Of a DNA stretch of 25,974 nt, positions 7,945 to 16,127 are shown in pieces. Within the stretch, counting starts at the first letter, position 1. The number at the start of each line of letters is the position of its first letter. Position numbers and translations under genes: made by a program. A model generated the notes under the pieces. It saw only the letters and a list, made by a program, of their open reading frames with translations, ran no database searches and was not told the DNA's origin. The DNA comes from Anaerolineales bacterium UBA2232 (GTDB taxonomy: Bacteria > Chloroflexota > Anaerolineae > UBA2200): NCBI GenBank assembly GCA_002348045.1, contig DDYO01000104.1, positions 14,736 to 40,709 on the forward strand. The letters are read 5' to 3'.

Positions 7945-9523
7945 CGGTTACCTCACGCAGCCCAGCAAAGGACCATTGGTCATACGGCAGCCAACGATAC
8001 AGAAGCAGGCAGCGTATCCGTTGGTGGAGGGGATCCTGATTCCAGGCGTTGATCTCCGCATACGCAGCCTGGACCCAACCCGAATGATGCCTTGACCAGG
8101 GATCGTTCTGATCAGTCTCTGTGATGTAGACCGGAAGGTGCCGGAGGCTGGCTGGTATGGCTGCCATGAACTCCTGATACGCCCGGAACTCATAGTTTCG
8201 GTCTTCAAAGGGTGCCCACATAGGAGTATTGGCAGTAATCCTGGCCGACTCCGGGCCGTGAGTGTACGTGTGAAGGGCTATGCCGTCACAACGGCTGCCC
8301 ACCAAAAGCAGGAGGTCATAGAAATACCGGATCCAGTCGCCTCGCACATTGCCGGGGTAGCTTACCGATGCGTTCCAGGGCGCCACAGCGCCCAGCACAA
8401 CCTGGTCACTCCGTCGCCCAGGACGCAGGTGTATCTCGGTGTAACAGCGCCGGAAGCAATCGGCGTACATCCGAGGTGTGATTGGCGCACCCTGCGGCCC
8501 GCCAGGCCACTCATTCGGATGATTCGTCTCATTGCCGATAACCCAGATATGACAACCCCGCGAATTCTGCACAAAGTTGGCACAGCGAACAGCAAATTCC
8601 TGATAGCTCTGGGAGTCCAGGTCGTGTTCGGGAATGGTTCCAGGATAGTTGTAGAGATCAGCGTCGTGATACCCATGGTTGAGGCGTACGATCACGCCAA
8701 AGCCATCTTCCTCCAACTCGGAATAGTCCTTGCCGCTCTGGTCAAAGGGATTGCGTCCAACGGCTTCAGTGACGAGGACCCATCCTTTCTTGCCCTGGTC
8801 TGCCATCAAGTATTCACCGCCTTGGTCGTGAATGCCAAAGATGTAAGGCGATTCACCCCTGGGCAGAATGCCAGAACCCCGAGGCTCTGGTATCAGCAAA
8901 CGCTGCCCTGCTCGCAGCGCAGAGACGTCCCCGATGCCGTTGAAGTGAGCTATGGCCCAGAGCTTACTAGCCTGCCCATAGTATCGAAAGGCAATGTCCG
9001 TCAGGTCATCTCCAGCCTGCACCACATAGACTGCTGTATTCTGTGGCCAGGAACCCGTCCACTGGGCAATAAGCTCATACAGCCAGGCGGTTGCTGTGGA
9101 ACCTTCGAAAGAAGCGCGAGCCTTGAACCGTTTGACCAGGGTGTCGTCCAGCTCCGCCGCTAAAGTGGTCTTGCGCACATCCCAGGGTATCGCTGTGCTG
9201 GGCACCAGCCCGGCCGGAGAAGAATGTGGCTCGGGGATGGCAATGCACTGGCCAGGCTGTACCAAAACGGGGAACGGGACATCATTGTAGTAGGCCAAGG
9301 TCCAATAGAGCTCCGCTTCACCATAAACAAGCTCCGCTATCAACCGCAGATCCTGACCTGGCTCCACGGTGTAGGACAGGTACGCAGTCCCCCAGTCACC
9401 AAGCCACCGTGCTATGAGATCAGCCAGCAGGGCATTGATGTTCGTTCCCTGATAGGCCATGCGCGCACGAAATCGCCGAGCGAGCGTTTCTTCCAAATCG
9501 ATGGAGAGCGTGCGTTTCGCCAT
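7901..9523 (-). CDS. Duplicated ribbon-helix-helix-like + LysM protein with C-terminal glycosidase domain
   Basis: This 540-residue protein has an obvious internal duplication. Residues 3-40 (KRTLSIDLEETLARRFRARM...) and 117-157 (KTTLAAELDDTLVKRFKARA...) look like Arc/CopG ribbon-helix-helix units. Each is followed by a LysM-like unit (50-97 ending IAIPEP, 165-214 ending LLIPEP). The rest (226-540) resembles a clan GH-A barrel. Asn-Glu at 331-332 (VIGNETNHPNEW) would be the acid/base, and E469 in VYITETDQN the nucleophile. No signal peptide or membrane segment is visible, which is odd for LysM. The ATG at 9523 lies 4 bp after the herA stop. An in-frame ATG at 9553 would overlap herA. The fold assignments are by eye, and the sugar substrate is unknown. 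Confidence 0.8.
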   Translation of the reverse strand: MAKRTLSIDLEETLARRFRARMAYQGTNINALLADLIARWLGDWGTAYLSYTVEPGQDLRLIAELVYGEAELYWTLAYYNDVPFPVLVQPGQCIAIPEPHSSPAGLVPSTAIPWDVRKTTLAAELDDTLVKRFKARASFEGSTATAWLYELIAQWTGSWPQNTAVYVVQAGDDLTDIAFRYYGQASKLWAIAHFNGIGDVSALRAGQRLLIPEPRGSGILPRGESPYIFGIHDQGGEYLMADQGKKGWVLVTEAVGRNPFDQSGKDYSELEEDGFGVIVRLNHGYHDADLYNYPGTIPEHDLDSQSYQEFAVRCANFVQNSRGCHIWVIGNETNHPNEWPGGPQGAPITPRMYADCFRRCYTEIHLRPGRRSDQVVLGAVAPWNASVSYPGNVRGDWIRYFYDLLLLVGSRCDGIALHTYTHGPESARITANTPMWAPFEDRNYEFRAYQEFMAAIPASLRHLPVYITETDQNDPWSRHHSGWVQAAYAEINAWNQDPLHQRIRCLLLYRWLPYDQWSFAGLREVTDDFRAALAKDYRWW

Positions 9524-9527
9524 ATTC

Positions 9528-11174
9528 TTACTTGTCCTCGGCCCGATCGCCATACAGTGCCCGCATGTCGTCCCTGGGATCAGATCTGACCGGCTGCCCG
9601 CTCATTGCCCGGCAAAAGTCCTCATCGTACAGCCGCGTACGGATCGTGATGGGCATGGGCACGGCATGGCCCATCAGGAGCACTTCCTGTCGAGTATCGA
9701 GGCTTTCGAGGGCGCTACGCAAGGCGGTTCGGTTGCCCACCCCCGTCAAGACAGCCTCGATATCCCGCTCCTCGGTCAACTTGCCAGAAATGCGTGTCCC
9801 CAACTGGGACATCACCTCCGGGTCAATCCCGCTGGGCCGCTGGTCAATCACCAGCAACGTCACGTTGTACTTGCGCATCTCTCGCGCAATGGTGCCAAAG
9901 GTAGTCTGTCGCGCCACCGCCGGGTTGAGGAACTTGTGAGCCTCCTCAATGGTGATCATCAGCGGCGTAGGGCGGTCTTCTTCTTTCTTGCTTTCCTCGT
10001 ACCGGCGCATCTTTTCTTCATAGCAAGCACGAACCCGCCGTGTTACAAGGTTGGCGACCAGCAAATAGTCCAGAACGCTATTGTAGCGCCCAAACAGCAG
10101 AACGACATGCTTGCCCTGGACAAGCGCTTCCACCATACTGTCCAATGCCGAGAACGTGGCTTCCGGGACAATGTACGGCTGGCGCTGCAGCCGCTTCAAG
10201 CTTCGCTGCAGAGCCGCCAGCGATCCGGCATGCGCCCCATTGTCCCGGCAAAACTGCTCCAGGTCCTCCGGACTCATCTGCAAAAGCTGCAGCAACCATT
10301 GCCCGCCGAAACGATCTCCCAGCAAACCAATGTTGGCTTCCGCCGTCTGCCGGAGGTTCAGCTCTTCACTCAGCAAGACAACATCGCTATCATCGATCTG
10401 ATTCAGGCCAATCTGGAGCGTCACATCTACGTTCCGGCCCGGTCGCCGAGCATTCGCCTCATCCAGGGTATATACGAGGATTCGAGGGCCAAAAACGTGC
10501 CGAAATCCTCGAACCCAACGGCCATCTTCGGTCTTTTTGTCAAAGGCATATTCATCATGCATATCAAAGATGAGGTTCACGGCGGCCTTGTTTCGAATCA
10601 CACCGCTGATGAGCACCCGGGCCAGAAAGCTCTTCCCGGTGCCAGACTGGCCAAAGATCCCATCAGAGCGTTCAACCAACCTGTCCAGCCGCAGACACAC
10701 CGGGATAGACATGGTCAGCGGCGTGCCCATGGCAAAGCTCCGTCGATCATCTTCCGTGCCAAAAACCGTCGCAAAGTCCATCTCGTTGGCAGCCCGCAGT
10801 TCGGCAAAGTGCATCGGGATTGTGCGCACCGGCTGCGGCCCACCCGTATCCTCCAGGAGCGATCGAGGTGGAAGGGAATCGGCCTTGTCCAGCATCAGCA
10901 TCGGTCGCACCTGTACCGTAGCGAACGTGCTGGTTCCGCTCAATGCACGCGCCACAAACGACGTTGTGCTCCTGGGAGGATCAGCATTCAGCCGTGGATC
11001 CGCGCTGTTCAGGCGGATATCAGAGATCAGGCTAAAGTATCGGTTGCGATCTCCCTCGATGACGACAAAGTCGCCAATGCGCAGTTGCTCAGGGCTCGTA
11101 GTGGAATCCAGGCGGGCCAACAAGCCACCGCTAAAAGTTCCTTCCACCACCGTCCCCATCCTTGGGTCGGTCAT
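9528..11174 (-). CDS. herA: HerA-type DNA translocase ATPase
   Basis: The protein has 548 residues. The N-terminal 100 or so residues form a HAS-barrel-like beta domain (MGTVVEGTFSGGLLARLD, then LRIGDFVVIEG). They are followed by an FtsK/HerA-type RecA core with Walker A GQSGTGKS (175-182), the HerA-typical LIFDMHDEYAF (221-231), Walker B LMITIEEAHKF (405-415), and a C-terminal motif region with VIDQRPSGIDPEVMSQLGTR. HerA forms a hexamer that pumps DNA for the NurA nuclease during end resection. Its ATG overlaps the preceding stop by 4 bases (ATGA). The presence of nurA two genes upstream argues for repair rather than a HerA-SIR2 or HerA-DUF4297 defence pair. Confidence 0.93.
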   Translation of the reverse strand: MTDPRMGTVVEGTFSGGLLARLDSTTSPEQLRIGDFVVIEGDRNRYFSLISDIRLNSADPRLNADPPRSTTSFVARALSGTSTFATVQVRPMLMLDKADSLPPRSLLEDTGGPQPVRTIPMHFAELRAANEMDFATVFGTEDDRRSFAMGTPLTMSIPVCLRLDRLVERSDGIFGQSGTGKSFLARVLISGVIRNKAAVNLIFDMHDEYAFDKKTEDGRWVRGFRHVFGPRILVYTLDEANARRPGRNVDVTLQIGLNQIDDSDVVLLSEELNLRQTAEANIGLLGDRFGGQWLLQLLQMSPEDLEQFCRDNGAHAGSLAALQRSLKRLQRQPYIVPEATFSALDSMVEALVQGKHVVLLFGRYNSVLDYLLVANLVTRRVRACYEEKMRRYEESKKEEDRPTPLMITIEEAHKFLNPAVARQTTFGTIAREMRKYNVTLLVIDQRPSGIDPEVMSQLGTRISGKLTEERDIEAVLTGVGNRTALRSALESLDTRQEVLLMGHAVPMPITIRTRLYDEDFCRAMSGQPVRSDPRDDMRALYGDRAEDK

Positions 11175-11785
11175 AGCGCTTCCCCCGGATCTACCGCGTA
11201 TAGCACGGTGAGCAGCGAATCGTAATCACCCTTGAGCAAGACCGACACCTCACGGGCTGCGGCCTGGAGCCATTCGTTGTCCTGTCCTCGCTGCGCGTAC
11301 ACCTGCCGAATATGAGCAGCCAACACCTGCAAAGGCGACACCTCCCCAGCAATGTCCCGCAAGATACGCAGGTAACGGAGCTCGTTGGTGAATAAGCGAA
11401 CCTTCTCGCCGGAAGCGTCCTCTACGGAATAGTGCAGCGGCGGCGGCTGTGGCGGAAGGTGCTGACGGACCTGATCGTGCAACGTATACCCTACCAGGAC
11501 CGCTCTGAACTCGGTGCGTAGGATGTGAGCCAGTTCAGGGCTCTCCTGGTAAATGGCCGCGTCGTATACATCCGGCGTACCCCGCCGCACCGCCCGGCGG
11601 CTCGGATCAATGCCGGCAGTCCACCCGTCGGTTACCACCGCATACAGTCCGGTAGCACTCTGGTTGTTGGGCACCGATTGAACGCAAACGATCACCAAAC
11701 GTCCCAGGGCTGGCGGCCGGTTGAGCTCAAAGCTCTCTGCCACAAACCCCAGGCTGCCTGTCTCGATGATCTCTCCGATCCTCAT
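11171..11785 (-). CDS. Small HAS-barrel-like protein between nurA and herA
   Basis: This 204-residue soluble protein starts at the ATG at 11785, which overlaps the nurA stop as ATGA and has a GAGG-rich stretch upstream. The frame is open further to 11842, inside nurA. Its N-terminus (MRIGEIIETGSLGFVAESFE, then LGRLVIVCV) resembles the HAS-barrel found at the start of HerA. The middle holds a Pro-rich QHLPPQPPP segment at about 130-138, and the C-terminal 60 residues are predicted helical. Coupled by 4-base overlaps to both nurA and herA, it is very likely translated stoichiometrically with them. It is a candidate adaptor, but I know of no firm assignment for it. Confidence 0.8.
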   Translation of the reverse strand: MRIGEIIETGSLGFVAESFELNRPPALGRLVIVCVQSVPNNQSATGLYAVVTDGWTAGIDPSRRAVRRGTPDVYDAAIYQESPELAHILRTEFRAVLVGYTLHDQVRQHLPPQPPPLHYSVEDASGEKVRLFTNELRYLRILRDIAGEVSPLQVLAAHIRQVYAQRGQDNEWLQAAAREVSVLLKGDYDSLLTVLYAVDPGEAL

Positions 11786-12960
11786 ACCCCTCGTCTCCTC
11801 TTGCTGCCATCCTTCGCCGAGCGGCTGAGGTGGTGGCCCCATCGACCCAAAGCGCTTTCCACCATCTCCTCAACTACGTCCCGTTCCACAGCGCTGATCA
11901 CCGCCTGTTCATGGGCTTCCTGCAGGGCAGGCGGGTAAGGCGGATAACTGGGGCTTCGCTCGCATTGATCATAAAGGGCAGCGTGAGCAAAAGCAAGGGC
12001 TTGGGGGTCCGCACTAAGCCACTGGGGCACTTCCACTCGAGCAATCTCGCCTCCAGCATTGAGGTAGAAAAAGTCTATCCTGTGCTCACCATACTGCTCC
12101 AGTATCTGCGACGAGCTGCCAAAGGTCTGAGAACGCTCCCCAGGTGCCAGGAAGCCAAACAACTCCCGATCGCGCAGGCTCGCCAGGGCCAGGCACAGGT
12201 CACGGTTAGCCATAGTACAGGATGAGCAGTCATCAGGTCCCGTCGGGCACAACATCGCTCGCAAAGAGTTGACCACATCGCGAGCGTCGGAGAAGCTAAT
12301 GTACCCTCCCAGCGCAACACGCTCCTGGCAAAGAACCGACATGGCATCCAGAAAATCACGCAAAAGCACCTGTTGCACATGCTCGCTTTCAGCCTGAAGG
12401 GTCCACAGCACCAGGGGACCATCACGTAGGGCAAGTGTTGGCCGAGGCAACCCGGGTGCCACCTCACGGAGCGCTGCCAGAGCGGCTATTTCCATCCTCG
12501 CGTTGAGCAGCGCTCCCTCGATGGGAACCTCCTTCCGCTCCGGAAATACGTACAGTTCCGCGTCGCGGAAACAAAGCTGACTCCGGGCTTCTAGAGCAGC
12601 GTAAGGCGACTGGCCATACCGGAGGACAGCGTATCCCACGTTCACGGCATAGTACCTCAAAGAGCTATGCCGATCGGGGGGTATGGAAGACGAGTCGCAG
12701 CCAACGACGCACCAGTCTGGCGGGGGGCGGGTCGCGCCACAGACGAAATCCAGCGGGCCCCGAGGCACAGCAACGAGCCACGGCAGACGAACCTGGCGGC
12801 GGCGCTCCTGATCCAGTTTGGCCCGCAACTCATCAACACCGACCCGGCGCAGGAACTGCTGGGCTTGCTCCAGGAAGCGCTGACGCTCCGGAGCCATAGC
12901 CGATACCTCCTGCGCCATGTGGTGCACCTGCTGGCTGAATGTCCCAAGTCTCAGGGGCAA
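11782..12960 (-). CDS. nurA: NurA-domain nuclease
   Basis: The protein has 392 residues. NurA landmarks are the first acidic motif VVGCDSSSI (D89), the second LALRDGPLV (D170) and a C-terminal YPPALQEAHEQAVIS helix, which together form a manganese-dependent 5'-3' exonuclease site. An unusual four-cysteine cluster sits at C218, C225, C228 and C236 (spacing 6-2-7), and could hold zinc or an iron-sulfur cluster. The start is TTG at 12960, with AGGAGG 6 bases upstream directly after the selB stop. It is the nuclease partner of HerA. The operon carries no mre11 or rad50, unlike many archaeal sets. Confidence 0.88.
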   Translation of the reverse strand: MPLRLGTFSQQVHHMAQEVSAMAPERQRFLEQAQQFLRRVGVDELRAKLDQERRRQVRLPWLVAVPRGPLDFVCGATRPPPDWCVVGCDSSSIPPDRHSSLRYYAVNVGYAVLRYGQSPYAALEARSQLCFRDAELYVFPERKEVPIEGALLNARMEIAALAALREVAPGLPRPTLALRDGPLVLWTLQAESEHVQQVLLRDFLDAMSVLCQERVALGGYISFSDARDVVNSLRAMLCPTGPDDCSSCTMANRDLCLALASLRDRELFGFLAPGERSQTFGSSSQILEQYGEHRIDFFYLNAGGEIARVEVPQWLSADPQALAFAHAALYDQCERSPSYPPYPPALQEAHEQAVISAVERDVVEEMVESALGRWGHHLSRSAKDGSKRRRGV

Positions 12961-12966
12961 GGCCAG

Positions 12967-12972
12967 CCTCCT
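12967..12972 (-). promoter_or_regulatory. Shine-Dalgarno site that fixes a TTG start for nurA
   Basis: AGGAGG on the minus strand begins right after the selB TAG and lies 6 bases before TTG (12958-12960). This supports translational linkage of selB and nurA. Confidence 0.75.
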
Positions 12973-14883
12973 CTAGTGCAGCAGGACGCGTTCGTCACCA
13001 ATACGCTTGGTGACGCGTTTCTCGTCCAGATGCTCCAGAATCGCCTGAGCGTACTTGCGACTCGTGCTGAAGAGATCCCGAACCTGCGCCAGGGTGATGC
13101 GGCCGTGCAGGCGCAGGTAATCGACAATAGCTCGGGTCATACGCTGATAGGTATCCGCATCCAACACAACTGAATCACTGATCTTGATCAACTGTCCCTG
13201 TTCGATAACAGACGCCAGCAACTCTGCGCCAAGGGAAGTCTCACAGTCAGCAAGAGAAGGAGGCGAATAGGGATTCTGGCCAAAAGCCCGGAGAAGCGTC
13301 TCAACCTTGCGCGTCTGAGCCACATCAAGGACCACGCGATGACTGGCGAGACGAACGATGGCCTCCGTCTCTGTCAGGGTAAGTAGGGCCGCTGCTCGGC
13401 TCACCGCATCGTTAAAGATCCGCGGCGCTAGCTCAGTCCTTTGGCGAAGCTCCTCTCGGGGCATACCACTGCGTAGCGGGAACGCACGATGGTATTCCGT
13501 CAGCAAAATGGCAAGCTTGTCCCACAAGGCTTCCCAGCCGGCGGCAGTCATGATGTAGCGAGTACTGGTGGGGATGTTGCCGACGGCCACGCCATCACCT
13601 GCCCCCAATGGTACGACTGCTCCCTGATGCAGCAGCGCAAGCAGGGTCTCCGTCGCCACCACCGTACCCAGCGCGCTGCGGGTAACCATCTTGTTGGCTT
13701 CGATGGGTTGGTTGACCGCAAGTTCCTGCAAGAGCACTTCCTCAGGCGTCCCCCGTGCCAGCTGCTCCATGCGTTGCAAGACCTCGGGTCGGAATCGCCG
13801 ATGCTGCCGCGTTGGCGAGGGATCAACAATCGTCCCTCCCCCCAAGGTCACGCTCGGGGAGGCCTGGCGAATGATAAACCGATCTCCCTTCACAACGCAG
13901 ACCGGCGCCGACAGGATCAGCTGCGCCCATCCCTCATGGCCGGGATCGATCTCGTTGGCATCCAGAAGGCGCACCCGCGCCTCGGCTCGGCTTGTACCAG
14001 TGAAGAAATCCACCACGGCGCTGTTGGGCAGGGGTTCTGGCACATCCCGCCACACGCGCAGTCGCCCATCGACCATCTGTGTAGGCCGCAACCAGTTTGG
14101 CGTCGTCAGAACGTTACCACGCTCCACCTCATCCAGGCTAATGCCGGTGAGGTTCACAGCCAGGCGAGTTGGAGGCAACGCTCGGTCGATCTTGGCTTTG
14201 TGCGCCTGCAAGCCCCTGATGCGAGCTTTGAGAACCTGGGGCAGTATCTCCACCTCCTGCCCAACGTGCAGCGACCCACCAGTAAGGGTACCAGTAACGA
14301 CGGTGCCAAAACCGGGCATGGTGAAGACACGGTCAACAGGAAGCCTGGGGTGTGAAGCCGCTGCGTGAACACTGGAGGCCCCCGCTAGGCGGTCGATCTC
14401 AGCGATCAAGTCACCGAGTCCTTGACCCGAGCGAGCCGAGACTGGGATGACGGCGGAATCCTGCAACACGGAGCCAGCGAGCGCTTGGTGGACATCCTGT
14501 ACCACCATCTCCAACCACTCTGGGTCCTCGGCGAGATCGCTCTTGGTCAATGCCACCACGCCCGAGTTGATTTGCAGCAAGTCCACGATGGCCAGATGCT
14601 CTCTGGTCTGTGGCATCACCCCTTCATCGGCAGCCACGACAAAGAGCACCAGATCAATCCCTCCCACGCCGGCCAACATGTTCTTGATAAAGTCTTCGTG
14701 TCCGGGAACATCCACCACACTGACCTCACGCCCGCTAGGAAGGGAAAGCCAGGCGAAGCCAAGGTCAATGGTCATCTCCCGTTCTCTCTCCTCCTTCAGC
14801 CGGTCGGGGTCGATCCCGGTCAAGGCACGGACAAGCGTTGACTTGCCGTGATCTACATGGCCGGCGGTGCCAATGACGGGCAT
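12973..14883 (-). CDS. selB: Selenocysteine-specific translation elongation factor
   Basis: This 636-residue protein is full length for SelB. The GTPase domain shows GHVDHGKS (8-15), DVPGH (58-62) and TKSD (113-116). EF-Tu-like beta domains follow, with VDRVFTMPGFGTVVTGTL near residue 190. The C-terminal 250 residues carry winged helices that end in HGRITLAQVRDLFSTSRKYA and VTKRIGDERVLLH, the part that binds the SECIS hairpin. This tail separates it from EF-Tu and IF2. Its ATG overlaps the coiled-coil gene stop by one base (TAATG). It implies that the organism decodes UGA as selenocysteine, although selA, selC and selD are not in this window. Confidence 0.96.
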   Translation of the reverse strand: MPVIGTAGHVDHGKSTLVRALTGIDPDRLKEEREREMTIDLGFAWLSLPSGREVSVVDVPGHEDFIKNMLAGVGGIDLVLFVVAADEGVMPQTREHLAIVDLLQINSGVVALTKSDLAEDPEWLEMVVQDVHQALAGSVLQDSAVIPVSARSGQGLGDLIAEIDRLAGASSVHAAASHPRLPVDRVFTMPGFGTVVTGTLTGGSLHVGQEVEILPQVLKARIRGLQAHKAKIDRALPPTRLAVNLTGISLDEVERGNVLTTPNWLRPTQMVDGRLRVWRDVPEPLPNSAVVDFFTGTSRAEARVRLLDANEIDPGHEGWAQLILSAPVCVVKGDRFIIRQASPSVTLGGGTIVDPSPTRQHRRFRPEVLQRMEQLARGTPEEVLLQELAVNQPIEANKMVTRSALGTVVATETLLALLHQGAVVPLGAGDGVAVGNIPTSTRYIMTAAGWEALWDKLAILLTEYHRAFPLRSGMPREELRQRTELAPRIFNDAVSRAAALLTLTETEAIVRLASHRVVLDVAQTRKVETLLRAFGQNPYSPPSLADCETSLGAELLASVIEQGQLIKISDSVVLDADTYQRMTRAIVDYLRLHGRITLAQVRDLFSTSRKYAQAILEHLDEKRVTKRIGDERVLLH

Positions 14884-16040
14884 TAGCGATGGGTCCTGCG
14901 CTGTTTGGATGCGCTGTCCAGTAGCTTGGCCTGAGCCTGCATGTAGTCCACCCAGGCGCGCCAGAGTTCATCGACATAGGCCACCAGGTCCCTCTGGGTT
15001 CGCTCTTGACTGGCACCAAGCTCTTCCAATAGTCCCCTCAACTTGGTCTGCACCGCATCGAGCTGATCAAGCCGAATCGTCTGCTGCTCATCCACCGAAA
15101 CCTGCTTATCCTGCCACTCACGGAGTGCGGTTCGCTGTCTCTCAGCTGCAATGCGCTGCAGTTCAACGACCTCGGCTCCCTGCTGCCGCATCTGTTTCTC
15201 CAGCTCATGGAGGTCATAGAGAGCCTTGCGGTTGTTCTCAAATGCGGACGAAAACTCTTCCAGCTGCTGGCTCCACCGGTTCAGAGGGGCCTGCGCCGAA
15301 ACAAGCTCCTTGGCGAGCGCATCCATCTGGCGTGCCAGCTCAGAATGCCTGCGCTGCACCGCTTCCTTCTCACCCTGATGCCGGCCCTCGATCTCAATGA
15401 TCAAAGACTCTAGCTGAGAAATCTTGGTATCCAGCCGGACTGCCACGTTATCGATGGCCGGCCTAATGGATAGAGAACGATTACTTAGCTCATCGTGGGC
15501 AGTCTGAAGAGTAGCCAGACTGTCACGCGTCATCTGGACTTCCTTCTGCAGCCCCTCAATGGAGGAGAATCTGTCGCGAAACGACTGGGACGTCTCACTG
15601 AGCTGGGAAACGACCTTGGTCAGCTCGGAGCGCAGTTTGCTGTCCTCCTCTCGGAGGACGGCCACCGTGGCATCAAAAGTACCCAGAGCGTCTACCCTTT
15701 CCTGCAGGGCTCTAGTGGCCCGAGCAAGTGCCTCGCTCGCTTGCCTTTCTCCTTCCGATCGCTGTTCAGCACGGGATTCCTCTTCGGCAGCATGTTGTGA
15801 GAGCAGGGTTGCGAACTCGCCACGGATGCCCTGATAGGCGCCCTCCAATTGCCCGATGCGGGGCAGTTGACCCTCGATGCGGGTCAGGGTAGCTTGAATC
15901 GCCTGGAGTTGCCGGGCCTGTTCCGTGAACAACACTTTCTGCGCGTTGACTTGGCTCTGCAGCTCAACCAGCATCGCTTTGTCTTTGCGATGCTCTTCAT
16001 CCAGCCAGGTTAGCAATCTCGCGGCTTGGTTCGGGTCCAA
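14883..16040 (-). CDS. Long coiled-coil protein upstream of selB
   Basis: From the TTG at 16040 this is 385 residues. After DPNQAARLLTWLDEEHRKDK, almost the whole chain is heptad-like and rich in Gln, Glu, Leu and Arg (residues about 20-350). It contains no Walker motifs, membrane segment or signal peptide. The frame reaches an ATG at 16061, but AAGGAGG sits 8 bases before the TTG and inside the longer version, so TTG is preferred. It is the first gene of the operon, overlapping selB by one base. It resembles SMC-like or DUF-type coiled-coil proteins only in composition, and I do not recognise its function. A scaffold role in the operon's products is possible but unproven. Confidence 0.82.
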   Translation of the reverse strand: MDPNQAARLLTWLDEEHRKDKAMLVELQSQVNAQKVLFTEQARQLQAIQATLTRIEGQLPRIGQLEGAYQGIRGEFATLLSQHAAEEESRAEQRSEGERQASEALARATRALQERVDALGTFDATVAVLREEDSKLRSELTKVVSQLSETSQSFRDRFSSIEGLQKEVQMTRDSLATLQTAHDELSNRSLSIRPAIDNVAVRLDTKISQLESLIIEIEGRHQGEKEAVQRRHSELARQMDALAKELVSAQAPLNRWSQQLEEFSSAFENNRKALYDLHELEKQMRQQGAEVVELQRIAAERQRTALREWQDKQVSVDEQQTIRLDQLDAVQTKLRGLLEELGASQERTQRDLVAYVDELWRAWVDYMQAQAKLLDSASKQRRTHR

Positions 16041-16048
16041 CGACGCAT

Positions 16049-16055
16049 CCTCCTT
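16049..16055 (-). promoter_or_regulatory. Shine-Dalgarno site for the coiled-coil gene
   Basis: AAGGAGG on the minus strand lies 8 bases before TTG (16038-16040). It sits within codons 3-5 of the longer ATG reading, which argues against that reading. Confidence 0.6.
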
Positions 16056-16098
16056 GACCATAGCTTAGGCGACTGCCTTTGCCCCCACGGTTAGCGGG

Positions 16099-16127
16099 AT
16101 TATACCCTCAAAGGAGGTTTTGCACAA
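16099..16127 (-). promoter_or_regulatory. Promoter for the selB-herA/nurA operon
   Basis: The minus strand has TTGTGC (16122-16127), a 17-bp spacer and TATAAT (16099-16104), placing the transcript start around 16092. The -10 is perfect and the -35 matches 3 of 6. The -35 overlaps that of the divergent tRNA promoter. Confidence 0.6.

Noticed and set aside
9459..11225. Long plus-strand open frame opposite herA (588 codons)
   Set aside because: It is antisense to a well-supported gene, has no domain likeness and is typical of shadows of high-GC genes.
9528..12960. herA with nurA as an antiphage HerA system
   Set aside because: Described HerA defence pairs use SIR2 or DUF4297 effectors. A true NurA with both acidic motifs and no mobile or defence genes nearby favours housekeeping repair.
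13489..14355. Plus-strand open frame opposite selB
   Set aside because: It lies wholly opposite selB, has no Shine-Dalgarno site and no family resemblance.
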